64,000 nt of DNA from CAVWNR01 sp963756525 (GTDB taxonomy: Bacteria > Actinomycetota > Actinomycetes > Mycobacteriales > Jatrophihabitantaceae), in the NCBI GenBank assembly GCA_963756525.1, contig CAVWNR010000001.1:372001-436000 (forward strand). Reading direction: 5' to 3'. The notes beneath the pieces are model-generated. The model worked only from the letters and a program-made list of their open reading frames with translations, had not been told where the DNA came from and made no database searches. Made by a program: the position numbers and the translations under genes. Below are positions 33,550 to 41,667 of this stretch, one piece after another (position 1 is the first letter of the stretch; each line of letters begins with the position of its first letter).

Positions 33550-34191
33550 GTGCTCGACCCCCGTCCGGCGCTCGCCGACGCCCGCCTGTACCTGTGCACC
33601 GACTCCCGCGCCCGCCAGGGCGATTTGGCCGAGTTCCTCGACGCGGTGCTGGCGGCCGGAATCGACATCGTGCAGCTGCGCGAGAAGGGCCTGGAGGCGC
33701 GGGAGGAGATGCGGCTGCTCGAGACGTTCGCCGCGGCGGCCGAGCGGCACGGCAAGCTCTTCGCCGTGAACGACCGCGCCGACGTAGCGCTTGCCGTCCG
33801 CGCGCCCGTGCTCCACCTCGGCCAGGACGACCTGCCCGTCCCGGTCGCGCGCCGCATCGTCCGCGATGGGCCGGTGATCGGCCGCTCCACGCACTCGCCG
33901 GCCCAGTTCGACGCCGCTCTGGTCGAGCCGGGCGTCGACTACCTCTGCGCCGGGCCGACCTGGGTGACGCCGACGAAGCCGGGCCGCCCTGCGGCCGGTC
34001 CGGAGCTACTCGAGCACGCCGCGGCTGTCGGTTCCCGGCCCTGGTTCGCCATCGGCGGCATCATCTCGCTGACCCGGCTCGACGAGGTGATCGCCCGCGG
34101 GGCGCGCCGGGTAGTCGTCGTCCGGTCGATCACCGAAGCCGACGACCCAGCGGCCGCGGCCCGGGCCTTCGCCGACCGGCTCCGAAGGTAG
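33550..34191 (+). CDS. thiE: thiamine phosphate synthase
   Basis: The 213-residue TIM-barrel enzyme joins the thiazole and hydroxymethylpyrimidine moieties. The motifs are ADARLYLCTDSRARQGD, VQLREKGLEAREEMRLLE with the phosphate-binding Arg-Glu-Lys, FAVNDRADVALAV, VLHLGQDDLPV, IGRSTHSPAQFDAAL, DYLCAGPTWVTPTKPGRPA and FAIGGIISLTRLDEV. The GTG start sits 6 nt after a TANNNT box, so the mRNA is probably leaderless. That means it has no riboswitch of its own although the divergent thiO operon has one. It converges on thiD. Confidence 0.95.
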   Translation: MLDPRPALADARLYLCTDSRARQGDLAEFLDAVLAAGIDIVQLREKGLEAREEMRLLETFAAAAERHGKLFAVNDRADVALAVRAPVLHLGQDDLPVPVARRIVRDGPVIGRSTHSPAQFDAALVEPGVDYLCAGPTWVTPTKPGRPAAGPELLEHAAAVGSRPWFAIGGIISLTRLDEVIARGARRVVVVRSITEADDPAAAARAFADRLRR

Positions 34192-34236
34192 CTGGCGCGA
34201 TCTGGCCAGGCAGGTCACGCCGCGTCGAGTGCGCGC

Positions 34237-35049
34237 TCAGGGCTCCTCCGGCCAGTCGCGGACCCGCCAGAAGTGCCCCACCGGGCCGAGCCCCGCCCCG
34301 AGCGGGAACGAGCCCTCGACGGCGCCGGTGATGAACCGCTTCGCCTGCCGCACGGCCGACTCGACGTCGAAGCCCTGCGCCAGCGCCGCGCAGATCGCCG
34401 CGGCCAGCGTGTCGCCCGAGCCGTGGGTGTGCGGCGTGTCGCGTCGGGGCGCGGTCAGCTCCACCAGGCTGGAGCCGTCGTAGAGCAGGTCCACTGCGTC
34501 GCCGCCGGGAAGGTGGCCGCCCTTCACCAGCACCCACGCCGGTCCCAGGTCGTGCAGCGCGCGGGCCGCGTCGGCCATCCCGGCCCGGTCGCGGACGTCC
34601 AGGCCGGTGAGGAGCCGGACCTCGCCGAGGTTGGGCGTCACCACGGTGGCGAGCGGCAGGACCAGATCACGCAACGCCGCCAACGCGTCCGGCCGCAGCA
34701 GTGGGTCACCGTGCTGGGAGGCGCAGACCGGGTCGGCGACGAACGGCCTGATCGCCAGACGGCGCACCGTGTCGGCCACCGCCTCGATGATCGGCGCGGA
34801 GGCGAGCATCCCGGTCTTGGCGGCATCCACGCCGATGTCGGTGGCAACCGATTCGATCTGCTCGGCGACGGCATTCGGCGGCAGCTCGTAGAACCCGCTG
34901 ACGCCGAGGGAGTTCTGCACGGTCACCGCGGTGATCGCGGCCATGCCATGCACCCGGCAGGACAGGAACGTCTTCAGGTCGGCCTGCACGCCGGCGCCGC
35001 CCCCGGAGTCGGAGCCGGCGATGGTGAGAGCGGTCCGCACGCGGGTCAC
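34237..35049 (-). CDS. thiD: hydroxymethylpyrimidine/phosphomethylpyrimidine kinase
   Basis: The 270-residue ribokinase-fold enzyme phosphorylates hydroxymethylpyrimidine twice. The motifs are ALTIAGSDSGGGAGVQADLK, HGMAAITAVTVQNSLGV, AAKTGMLASAPIIEAV, VADPVCASQHGDPLL, VTPNLGEVRLLTG, VLVKGGHLPGGDAVDLLYDG, and HTHGSGDTLAAAICAALAQG with the catalytic Asp. GTG 35049 (VTRVRTALTIAG) is chosen; an ATG at 35073 in frame would overlap the divergent tenA start, and a GTG at 35040 is also possible. It is divergent from tenA with almost no intergenic space, so the promoters must lie within each other's 5' ends. Confidence 0.93.
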   Translation of the reverse strand: MTRVRTALTIAGSDSGGGAGVQADLKTFLSCRVHGMAAITAVTVQNSLGVSGFYELPPNAVAEQIESVATDIGVDAAKTGMLASAPIIEAVADTVRRLAIRPFVADPVCASQHGDPLLRPDALAALRDLVLPLATVVTPNLGEVRLLTGLDVRDRAGMADAARALHDLGPAWVLVKGGHLPGGDAVDLLYDGSSLVELTAPRRDTPHTHGSGDTLAAAICAALAQGFDVESAVRQAKRFITGAVEGSFPLGAGLGPVGHFWRVRDWPEEP

Positions 35050-35071
35050 GGCGGTCCAGTATGGACGTGCC

Positions 35072-35752
35072 ATGATCGCCGCTGTGAACGACCGGTGGAC
35101 CGCCCAGCTCTGGGACTCGATCCGCGACCGGTACACCGCGATCCTGGGGCACCCGTTCATCCGCGGCCTCACCGACGGCTCGCTCCCCGAGGACGCCTTC
35201 GCGTACTACGTCGCGCAGGACGCGCACTACCTGCGCGACTACGCACGCGCCCTGATGGTGGTGGGCGCCAAGGCGCCGACGCACGCCGACGCCGGGATGT
35301 TCGCCCGGCACGCCGCCGCCACCGTCGAGGTCGAGCTGGCGCTGCACGCCACGCTGCTGGCCTCGCTCGGCCTCTCCGCCGACGACCTGGATGCCGTCCC
35401 GGTCGGGCCGACGACCGCCGCGTACACGAGCTACCTGCTGGCCGTCGCCTACGGTGGCAGCTTCGCCGAAGGGCTGGCCGCCGTGCTTCCCTGCTACTGG
35501 ATCTACCAGCGGGTCGGCGAGGCGCTGGTCGAGCGGGGGTCCCCGCAGCCGCGCTACCAGCGCTGGATCGAGACCTACGCCGGCGAGGAGTTCGGCGCTG
35601 CCGTCGGCGAAGTGCTCGCGCTCGCAGACCGGATCCGGCCGACCCTGGGCGCATGCGAGCTGGAGCGAGCCGGGGCGCACTTCGCCGCGACGGCGCGCTA
35701 CGAGTGGATGTTCTGGGACGCCGCCTGGCGGCGGGAGCAATGGCCGCCGTGA
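35072..35752 (+). CDS. tenA: TenA family protein (thiaminase II / aminopyrimidine salvage)
   Basis: The 226-residue all-helical protein matches TenA: ILGHPFIRGLTDGSLPEDAF, YYVAQDAHYLRDYARALM, AYTSYLLAVAYGGSF, the catalytic LPCYWIYQRVGEAL with its Cys, RYQRWIETYAGEEF, and a C-terminal YEWMFWDAAWRRE with the acidic residue. It salvages aminopyrimidines from degraded thiamine to hydroxymethylpyrimidine, the substrate of ThiD encoded divergently. A GTG at 35084 is an alternative start. The glyoxalase-fold gene overlaps its last 13 bases, so the two are co-expressed. Confidence 0.93.
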   Translation: MIAAVNDRWTAQLWDSIRDRYTAILGHPFIRGLTDGSLPEDAFAYYVAQDAHYLRDYARALMVVGAKAPTHADAGMFARHAAATVEVELALHATLLASLGLSADDLDAVPVGPTTAAYTSYLLAVAYGGSFAEGLAAVLPCYWIYQRVGEALVERGSPQPRYQRWIETYAGEEFGAAVGEVLALADRIRPTLGACELERAGAHFAATARYEWMFWDAAWRREQWPP

Positions 35753-36150
35753 CCGGGCTGCGGCACGTCACGATCACCGTCGCCTCGGTCGCGACGAGCG
35801 CCGCCTTCTACGACGCGGCGCTGGCCGAGCTCGGACTGTCCCGGGTTCAGGAGTTCGCCGACGAGGAGGAGGACCCGTCGTCCGTGCCGCTGGAGGCGGT
35901 CGGCTACGGCCCCGCCGACGGCGACGCCGCGCTCTGGCTGCTCGCGGGTTCGCCGCCGACGGCGCGGGCCCACGTCGCTTTCGCGGCCGGCTCACGGCAG
36001 GCCGTCGACGCGTTCTACGCCGCCGCGCTGGCGCACGGGGGAACAGCGCGGCAGGCGCCGCGACGCTGGGAGATCTACCGTCCGGGCTACTACGGCGCGC
36101 TGGTGGGCGACCCGGACGGCAACCTGGTCGAGGCCGCCTGCGACGAGTAA
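35740..36150 (+). CDS. glyoxalase/bleomycin-resistance (VOC) fold protein
   Basis: The 136-residue protein has two beta-alpha-beta-beta-beta units: LRHVTITVASVATSAAFYDAAL with the first metal-type His, AHVAFAAGSRQAVDAFYAAAL with a second His, then GYYGALVGDPDGNLVEAAC with the terminal Glu. The ligand set for a metal site is therefore present. VOC proteins include dioxygenases, glyoxalase I and drug-binding proteins; the substrate here is unknown. Its ATG overlaps tenA, which suggests a link to thiamine salvage or just co-transcription. GGGAG lies immediately upstream. The protein is followed by a palindromic repeat. Confidence 0.85.
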   Translation: MAAVTGLRHVTITVASVATSAAFYDAALAELGLSRVQEFADEEEDPSSVPLEAVGYGPADGDAALWLLAGSPPTARAHVAFAAGSRQAVDAFYAAALAHGGTARQAPRRWEIYRPGYYGALVGDPDGNLVEAACDE

Positions 36151-36169
36151 CGCCAGTGCCCCCTCCCTG

Positions 36170-36216
36170 TTGATGTTGGACTTGTGGTCGATAATCAGCC
36201 ACTACTCCGAGATCAA
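36170..36216. repeat. 47-bp palindromic intergenic element, copy 1
   Basis: Arms of 18 bp (beginning TTGATGTTGGACTTGTGG) flank an 11-bp AT-rich loop; 14 of 18 positions pair. The left arm is identical to that of the copy at 55041-55087, and both copies have the same 18-11-18 layout. It lies 20 bp after the glyoxalase-fold gene and 72 bp before the L,D-transpeptidase gene. It may act as a terminator and is probably part of a dispersed repeat family. Confidence 0.75.
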
Positions 36217-36288
36217 CAAAAGCGCAGCGGTGCTGCGGACGGGTGAAAGCGTTAGTCACAGCAGTCACTTCTGGCACACTGGTTAGCT

Positions 36289-37293
36289 GTGACGCGTTGG
36301 CGGGGGGTGTCGACCGGCACCGTGCTGGCCGCGATCGGCGCCTGCGCGGCGGTCGTCGTCGCCATGGCCAGCGCGCAGCCACACCCGTCCGGCGCGCAAC
36401 TGCCGCCGCCCTCCGTGGCCTACTCGACGCCAGGCACGCTCCCGCCGGCGATGGTGATCTCCGCCGGTCCCGTGACCAGTGCGGCACCCGCGACGAGCCG
36501 CGCCCGGCTCACCAGGCCGGCGACGCATCCCGCGCCGAGCCACCATCCGACCACGGCCGCGCATCCGAGTACTCGCCCGCCCGTTGCCTCGACGCACGCG
36601 ACGCCGCGGCCGCAGCCGGCAGCGCCGCCGGTCACCCACCGGCCGGTGGTTCGTCCGACACCGGCCAAGCCGCGCCCCGCGCTGATCATGGGACGGCCGC
36701 TCCCGCTCGGTTTCGCCACCGGCGATGCCACGCAGGTGATCACCGTCGTCGCGGGCTCGGCCGGCAGCACGACGGCGACCCTGCAGGCCTGGACCAGGGC
36801 GCCGGGCGGAGGCTGGCTCGCCCGGACCGGGCCGATCCTCGCCCACGTCGGCGCCGACGGGATGAGCACCCGGCCCAGCGAGTTCCGCTCCGCCACGCCG
36901 ATCGGCAGCTTCACGCTCAGCCAGGCCTTCGGCGCGGACGCCGACCCGGGGACTGCGCTGCCGTACACGCACACCGATCCGTCCTACTGGTGGATCAGCC
37001 AGAGCGGGCCGCTCTACAACACGATGCAGAGCTGCTGGAGCAACTGCAGTTTCAACCAGGGCGATCCGAACGAGCACCTGTTCTACGAGACGCCGTACTA
37101 CAACTACGCCGTCGTCATCGACTACAACCGCTGGCCGGCCGTCTACCCGGACGGCAGCGCGTTCTTCCTGCACGTCACCGACGGGTCGCCGACGGCCGGC
37201 TGCGTCGCGATCCCGCAGGGTGACTTGGTGTCGATCATGCGGTGGCTCTCACCCGCCGCGCACCCGCGGATCCTGATCGGGGCGGTCGGCTAG
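36289..37293 (+). CDS. L,D-transpeptidase (YkuD-like), membrane-anchored
   Basis: The 334-residue protein has an N-terminal signal anchor (about 8-28), a Pro/Thr/Ala-rich wall-spanning linker to about residue 130 and a YkuD-type catalytic domain. That domain ends HVTDGSPTAGCVAIPQGDL, with His295 and catalytic Cys305. A second conserved pair CWSNC lies in the middle of the domain. L,D-transpeptidases form 3-3 cross-links in peptidoglycan or attach proteins outside the cell. The next gene is a paralogue, evidence of tandem duplication. GTG start. Two AGTCAC words 9 bp apart (36254 and 36263) lie upstream and may be regulatory. The enzyme lacks the usual Ser/Thr-His-Gly-Cys order, having T-A-G-C instead. 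Confidence 0.82.
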   Translation: MTRWRGVSTGTVLAAIGACAAVVVAMASAQPHPSGAQLPPPSVAYSTPGTLPPAMVISAGPVTSAAPATSRARLTRPATHPAPSHHPTTAAHPSTRPPVASTHATPRPQPAAPPVTHRPVVRPTPAKPRPALIMGRPLPLGFATGDATQVITVVAGSAGSTTATLQAWTRAPGGGWLARTGPILAHVGADGMSTRPSEFRSATPIGSFTLSQAFGADADPGTALPYTHTDPSYWWISQSGPLYNTMQSCWSNCSFNQGDPNEHLFYETPYYNYAVVIDYNRWPAVYPDGSAFFLHVTDGSPTAGCVAIPQGDLVSIMRWLSPAAHPRILIGAVG

Positions 37294-37296
37294 CCT
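37291..37296 (+). promoter_or_regulatory. candidate -10 box for the second L,D-transpeptidase
   Basis: TAGCCT overlaps the TAG stop of the first transpeptidase gene and ends 6 nt before the ATG of the second. The spacing fits a leaderless transcript starting at the ATG. No clear -35 element is visible. Confidence 0.35.
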
Positions 37297-37302
37297 GGGC
37301 CG

Positions 37303-38235
37303 ATGCCCGGCGCCGCCCGTCGCTCGCTGCGCGCGGCGCTGGCAGCCGTCGCCGTTGTGCTGGCGTTGGCCGGGTGCGGCGGCGATCATCCGGCCGCCCA
37401 CCACGATCCCGCGACGACGACGAGCCCGCCGCACCGCACCTCGTCCCGCCCACCGTCACCCAGCACATCGAGCATCACCCGCCCGCGAACCGTCCGCCCG
37501 ACTCACGCCCTGCGCAGAGCTTCCGCGGCCTCGAGCAAACCCGGCCCCGCGCCCGTAACGTCGAGCCGGCCGACGCCTACGCCCTCCCGAGTCACGGCCC
37601 GGCCCGCGCAGGTCGGCCCGCCGCCCGCGCGGCCGGTCGGGAGCGCGCTACCGCTCGGCTTCGCTACCGGCGACGCGGCCCAGGTGATCACCGTCGTCGC
37701 CCCCACGACCGGCAGCACCACCGCCACGCTGCAGGCCTGGACCAAGGCCCCAGCCGGTTGGATGCGCTACGGCCCGCAGCTGCCGGCGCATCTCGGCTCG
37801 GATGGGCTCAGCGCCCATCCCAGCGAGAGCGTGTCCGCGACGCCGATCGGCGCCTTCACGCTGACCCAGGCTTTCGGCGCAGACCCCGATCCGGGCACCG
37901 AGCTGCCGTACCGCCAGACGAACCCGAACGACTGGTGGATCAGCCAGCCGGGCCCGCTCTACAACACGTTCCAGCAATGCGCGAGCAGCTGCCCGTTCAC
38001 CCAGGGCGCGCCGAACGAGCACCTGTTCTACGAGACGCCGTACTACGACTACGCCGTAGTGATCGACTACAACCGTTGGCCTGTCGTGCAGGGCGCAGGG
38101 AGCGCGTTCTTCCTGCATGTCACCGACGGCGCGCCGACCGCCGGATGCGTCGCGATCCCCCAGGCCGAGCTGGTCTCGATCATGCGCTGGCTCAGCCCGG
38201 CGGCCCACCCGCGCATCCTCATCGGCGTCGCCTGA
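37303..38235 (+). CDS. L,D-transpeptidase (YkuD-like), lipoprotein paralogue
   Basis: The 310-residue protein has a lipoprotein signal (RRSLRAALAAV, lipobox LALAGC, Cys near 24), a His/Pro/Ser/Thr-rich linker and a catalytic domain closely related to that of the preceding gene. The domain ends HVTDGAPTAGCVAIPQAEL (His272, Cys282) and has the matching CASSC pair. It would sit on the outer face of the membrane by lipid anchor and cross-link or edit peptidoglycan. The two catalytic domains are near-identical in many segments (EHLFYETPYY, VVIDYNRWP, SIMRWLSPAAHPRILIG), while signals and linkers differ, so the duplication was followed by divergence in anchoring. Confidence 0.85.
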   Translation: MPGAARRSLRAALAAVAVVLALAGCGGDHPAAHHDPATTTSPPHRTSSRPPSPSTSSITRPRTVRPTHALRRASAASSKPGPAPVTSSRPTPTPSRVTARPAQVGPPPARPVGSALPLGFATGDAAQVITVVAPTTGSTTATLQAWTKAPAGWMRYGPQLPAHLGSDGLSAHPSESVSATPIGAFTLTQAFGADPDPGTELPYRQTNPNDWWISQPGPLYNTFQQCASSCPFTQGAPNEHLFYETPYYDYAVVIDYNRWPVVQGAGSAFFLHVTDGAPTAGCVAIPQAELVSIMRWLSPAAHPRILIGVA

Positions 38236-38268
38236 CCCCGCGCAGCGCCGCGCCGAGCGGGCGACGGG

Positions 38269-38931
38269 CTACCAGCCGCGCTCGCGCCATTCGGCGACGT
38301 GCGGGCGTTGCGCGCCGAGGGTCGAGTCGTTGCCGTGGCCGGGATAGAACCACGTCTCGTCCGGTAGCACGTCGAAGACCCGGGCCGCGACGTCGTCGAT
38401 CAGCGAGCGGAAGTCGTCCGCCGACCAGGTCTTGCCCACTCCACCCGGGAAGAGCGAGTCGCCGGTGAACAGGTGCGGCGTTCCACGGGGATCGCGGTAA
38501 AGAACGGCGATGGAGCCGGGCGTGTGGCCCCGCAGCCCGATGATCTCCAAGGACAGGTCGCCGACGGTTAGTGTGTCGCCGTGCTCGAGCCGCTCGTCGA
38601 CGGCGACCGGCAGCTCGTCCGCGTCCGCGTCGCCGGCGTAGACGGCGGCACCCGCGTCCTCGACCGTGTCGGCCAGCGCCTGCCAGTGGTCGGCGTGCCG
38701 ATGGGTGGTGAGGATCGCCGATACCGGCGGTCCCTCGAAGCGCACCAGCTCGGCGAGCCGCTCCGGCTCGTTGGCCGCGTCGATGAGCAGCCCCTCGCCG
38801 GTCTCGGCGCAGCGCAGCAGGTAGGCGTTGTTGTCCATCGGCCCGACCGCCAGCTTGGCGATCGTCAAACCAGGCAGCCGGCGGACGTCCATCGGGCCGC
38901 CGACGCGCACCTTGCCGGTGTAGTCAGTCAT
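38269..38931 (-). CDS. metallo-beta-lactamase fold hydrolase (glyoxalase II-like)
   Basis: The 220-residue protein has the full zinc motif THRHADHWQAL (HxHxDH), then GLRGHTPGSIAVLY, HLFTGDSLFPGGVGKTW with the bridging Asp, and a final FYPGHGNDST His. It is therefore a competent two-zinc hydrolase, close to glyoxalase II-type thioesterases. A similar gene often lies near uvrA in actinobacteria. The ATG at MTDYTGKVRV is preferred to a GTG three codons earlier. It lies 19 bp after the DUF4032 gene on the same strand and is probably co-transcribed with it. The substrate is unknown; with mycothiol present, a mycothiol thioester is a reasonable guess. Confidence 0.9.
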   Translation of the reverse strand: MTDYTGKVRVGGPMDVRRLPGLTIAKLAVGPMDNNAYLLRCAETGEGLLIDAANEPERLAELVRFEGPPVSAILTTHRHADHWQALADTVEDAGAAVYAGDADADELPVAVDERLEHGDTLTVGDLSLEIIGLRGHTPGSIAVLYRDPRGTPHLFTGDSLFPGGVGKTWSADDFRSLIDDVAARVFDVLPDETWFYPGHGNDSTLGAQRPHVAEWRERGW

Positions 38932-38950
38932 GCCGTGCACCGTAGCGCGA

Positions 38951-40207
38951 TCAACCGGTGACGGCAGGCAGCTCCTCCGTCGGTGCTTCGGTCAGCACCT
39001 CCACCTTCGCGTCGGGCAGGAAGCTCAGCACGTTGTTGACGTAGGAGTCGACGGCCGCCGCCCGCCCCACGTCGTGTCCCTGCGCCTCGGACAGGAACCA
39101 CCGGTGCTCACTGATCTCGTGGAACAGCTCAGCGTCGGGCAACTTGCGCCGCAACGCAGCCGGCACCATCGCAAGCGTCGCGTAGAACTTCTCGTCCAGC
39201 CAGCGCCGGGCGGCGAGATCCTCCGGGACGTCCTCGCCGGTGCCCTCGGCCCATTTGGCCCGGAACCGCGCGAGGTCCGGCAGGAGGGCGCGTGCCTCGT
39301 TCTCCTGCACCGAGAGTCCGGTGAGCCGGAACAGCCGGCGCTGGTGATGTCCGGGCTCGACGACGTGCGTGCTGAAGCGCAGCCGCCGTCCGCCGTCCAC
39401 CGCGTTGATGGCCAGCTCCGAGACGTCGAAGCCCAGCTTGTTCAACCGCTTGATCCGCCCGTCGATCCGGTAGCTCTCGTCCCGCGCCACGGTCTCGTCG
39501 CTGGTCAGCTCGGCCCACAGCAGCTCGTACTGCGGGGCCAGCGCCATCGCCGTCTCGACCGGGTCCACGTCGTCGGCGAAGTTGCCGGACGCCTGCAGGT
39601 CGAACAGCTCACCGGCGATGTTCTCGGTGGCGATCGCCAGGTCAGCGGCGCGCTGCCCGTTGGAGAGCTGGTCGTGCAGCTCGCCGGTCTCGGCGTCGAC
39701 GAGGTACGCGGCCAGCGCACCGGCGTCTCGGCGGAACAGCGTGTTCGACAGCGAGCAGTCGCCCCAGTAGAACCCGGCCAGGTGGATGCGCACGAACAGC
39801 TCAGCCAGCGCGTCCAGCAGCCGAGAGTGCAGGTCGGGCATGCCGCGCCCGGTGAACAGCGAGCGGTACGGCAGCGAGAACGGGAGGTGCCGGGTGATCA
39901 GCAGGCCGCCGAGCTCCTCGCCGTCGGCGTCGCAGCGGTCGACGACCGTGCCGAACGCGTCGACGACCGGCACCGACCGTTCGGCGAGGTCGCGCAGCAG
40001 CTGGTGCTCGCGCAGCACGAACCGGTCGGTGGCCTCCTTGAGCGCGAAGATCTGGTGGTCTACGCGGACGAAGCGCACCACGTGGCGGGAGATGCCCCGC
40101 GGCACCTCGACCAGCCGCGGGTCGTCCCACTCGGCGAGCGGCAGGTCGAACGGCAGGTCGAGCAGCTCGGTGGCCGCCCCCAAGGTCGTCAGCGTGTAGT
40201 CGCCCAT
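38951..40207 (-). CDS. DUF4032-domain protein with kinase-like core
   Basis: The 418-residue protein has a lipopolysaccharide-kinase/RIO-like N-terminal half (FALKEATDRFVLREHQLLRDL, then FYWGDCSLSNTLFRRDAG and AYLVDAETGEL, which resemble a kinase catalytic loop and metal loop). The C-terminal DUF4032 half includes YRIDGRIKRLNKLGFDVSELAI and EISEHRWFLSEAQGHDVG. This actinobacterial family has no established function. The catalytic-loop Asp and the following Asp are present, so phosphotransfer is possible. It lies upstream of the metallo-hydrolase gene and 86 bp downstream of mycothione reductase, all on the minus strand. A TAGGCT box 10 nt before the ATG could be its promoter. Confidence 0.88.
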   Translation of the reverse strand: MGDYTLTTLGAATELLDLPFDLPLAEWDDPRLVEVPRGISRHVVRFVRVDHQIFALKEATDRFVLREHQLLRDLAERSVPVVDAFGTVVDRCDADGEELGGLLITRHLPFSLPYRSLFTGRGMPDLHSRLLDALAELFVRIHLAGFYWGDCSLSNTLFRRDAGALAAYLVDAETGELHDQLSNGQRAADLAIATENIAGELFDLQASGNFADDVDPVETAMALAPQYELLWAELTSDETVARDESYRIDGRIKRLNKLGFDVSELAINAVDGGRRLRFSTHVVEPGHHQRRLFRLTGLSVQENEARALLPDLARFRAKWAEGTGEDVPEDLAARRWLDEKFYATLAMVPAALRRKLPDAELFHEISEHRWFLSEAQGHDVGRAAAVDSYVNNVLSFLPDAKVEVLTEAPTEELPAVTG

Positions 40208-40293
40208 ATCGCCGACCAGCCTACGGACGGCGCGTGGCGGTCTCCTGCCGATCACGTTGCCCAGCCGGCAGGGTCGCGGACGCGGCGGCGCCG

Positions 40294-41652
40294 TTACCCG
40301 TAGAGCTTCAGCAGCGCGTTCTCGACCACCTCGGCCAGCGCGGGATGGATCCAGTACTGGCCGCGCGCGACCTGGCGGGCGTCCTGCTCGAACGTCATGG
40401 CCTGGACGAGCGGCTGGATCAGCGTTGACGCCTGCGGCCCTATCAAGTGCGCGCCGAGCAGCCGTCCGTTCTCCGGCTCGCCGACCAGCTTGCAGATGCC
40501 GGTCGTGTCCTCCATCGCCCAGCCATAGGCCGTGTCGCCGAACGCCTGGATCGCCGTGACATAAGGCATCCCGCGCTGCGCCGCCTCCGCTTCGGTCAGC
40601 CCGACGCTGGCGATCTGCGGATGGGTGAAGACCGCCGCCGGAACGTAGCGGTGGTCGGATTCCACGAGCGCTTCCGGGTGCACCAGGTTGTGCGCGACCA
40701 CCCGCGCCTCGTGGTTCGAGACGTGCTTGAGCTGGTGCGGTGAGCAGACGTCGCCCAACGCCCAGACGCCCTCGGCGGTGGTGCGCTGGTGACAGTCGAC
40801 GACCACCCGGCCGTCCGCATGCAGCGCGATGCCGACGGCCTCGGCACAGATCCGGTCGGAGTTCGGCACCCGGCCGGTGGCGACCAAGAGCAGGTCGGCC
40901 TCGAGCGCGCAACCGTCGGCGAGCGTCAGCCGGACGCCCTCCCCGGCCCGGTCGAGCGCCACCAGGCTTGCGTCGAGCCGGACGTCCCAACGTTCGCCGG
41001 CGAGTGCGGTGAACCGGGTGGCGATGTCGGCGTCCAGCTGGTGCAGCAGCGGGCTGCTGCGCGCGACGATCGTCACCGCGCAGCCGAAGGACGAGAAGAC
41101 GTGCGCGAGCTCGGCCGCGATGAAGCCGCCCCCGAGAATCGCCAGCCGGCGCGGCAGCTGCGCGATGCGCATGATCGTGTCGGACGTGTGGAACGGAGCG
41201 CCGCTCGCGCGCACCACGTCCGGAACGACGGCACGCGAGCCGGTCGCCACGACGATCCGCTCGGCGGCGATCTGCTCGCCGGTCGACAGGCGCAGCGTGT
41301 GCGGCCCGGTGAACTCGGCATGCGCCTGGTACAGCACGGTGTTGGTGCCGTGCGCGCGGTAGTCGCGGCCGCCGGCCGAGATCGGGTCGATCCGCCCGAA
41401 GATCCGGTCCCGCACCGCCGGCCAGCGCACGCCGTCGAACGTTGCGTCCACCCCATAGCCGCCCGCATGCCGGACGGCGTCGGCGACGTCGGCGGAGAAG
41501 ACGTACATCTTCGTCGGGATGCAGCCGACGTTGAGGCAGGTGCCGCCGAACGTGCCCTCCTCGACGATCGCGACCCGCCAACTGTCCAGCTCGGGCGTCA
41601 GCAGCGAATTCCCCGAGCCCGAACCGATGATGGCCAGGTCGTAGTGCTCCAC
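40294..41652 (-). CDS. mtr: mycothione reductase
   Basis: The 452-residue flavoprotein disulfide reductase has FAD motif IIGSGSGNSLL, the redox pair GGTCLNVGCIPTK (Cys39, Cys44), an NADPH-binding ILGGGFIAAELAHVFSSFG, ALGDVCSPHQLKHVSNHE, and a C-terminal YWIHPALAEVVENALLKL with the His-Glu proton relay. The PTKM and SGSGNSLL segments are those of mycothione reductases rather than glutathione or lipoamide reductases. It keeps mycothiol reduced with NADPH. zwf, an NADPH source, lies 7 kb away. The GTG start follows a TAGCGT box by 7 nt, suggesting a leaderless mRNA. Confidence 0.95.
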   Translation of the reverse strand: MEHYDLAIIGSGSGNSLLTPELDSWRVAIVEEGTFGGTCLNVGCIPTKMYVFSADVADAVRHAGGYGVDATFDGVRWPAVRDRIFGRIDPISAGGRDYRAHGTNTVLYQAHAEFTGPHTLRLSTGEQIAAERIVVATGSRAVVPDVVRASGAPFHTSDTIMRIAQLPRRLAILGGGFIAAELAHVFSSFGCAVTIVARSSPLLHQLDADIATRFTALAGERWDVRLDASLVALDRAGEGVRLTLADGCALEADLLLVATGRVPNSDRICAEAVGIALHADGRVVVDCHQRTTAEGVWALGDVCSPHQLKHVSNHEARVVAHNLVHPEALVESDHRYVPAAVFTHPQIASVGLTEAEAAQRGMPYVTAIQAFGDTAYGWAMEDTTGICKLVGEPENGRLLGAHLIGPQASTLIQPLVQAMTFEQDARQVARGQYWIHPALAEVVENALLKLYG

Positions 41653-41659
41653 AGCGCCG

Positions 41660-41665
41660 ACGCTA
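41660..41665 (-). promoter_or_regulatory. candidate -10 box of mtr
   Basis: On the minus strand TAGCGT ends 7 nt before the mtr GTG, within the 15-bp gap after the RIO kinase stop. Spacing fits leaderless transcription. No -35 element is identified. Confidence 0.35.
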
Positions 41666-41667
41666 CG

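Noticed and set aside
34193..34209. CTGGC...GCCAG between thiE and thiD as a terminator
   Set aside because: Only five pairs with an irregular loop; too weak to call.
38951..41581. A single 876-codon minus-strand protein
   Set aside because: Only its last 418 codons (DUF4032 protein) have homology; the first part is an out-of-frame reading of mtr.
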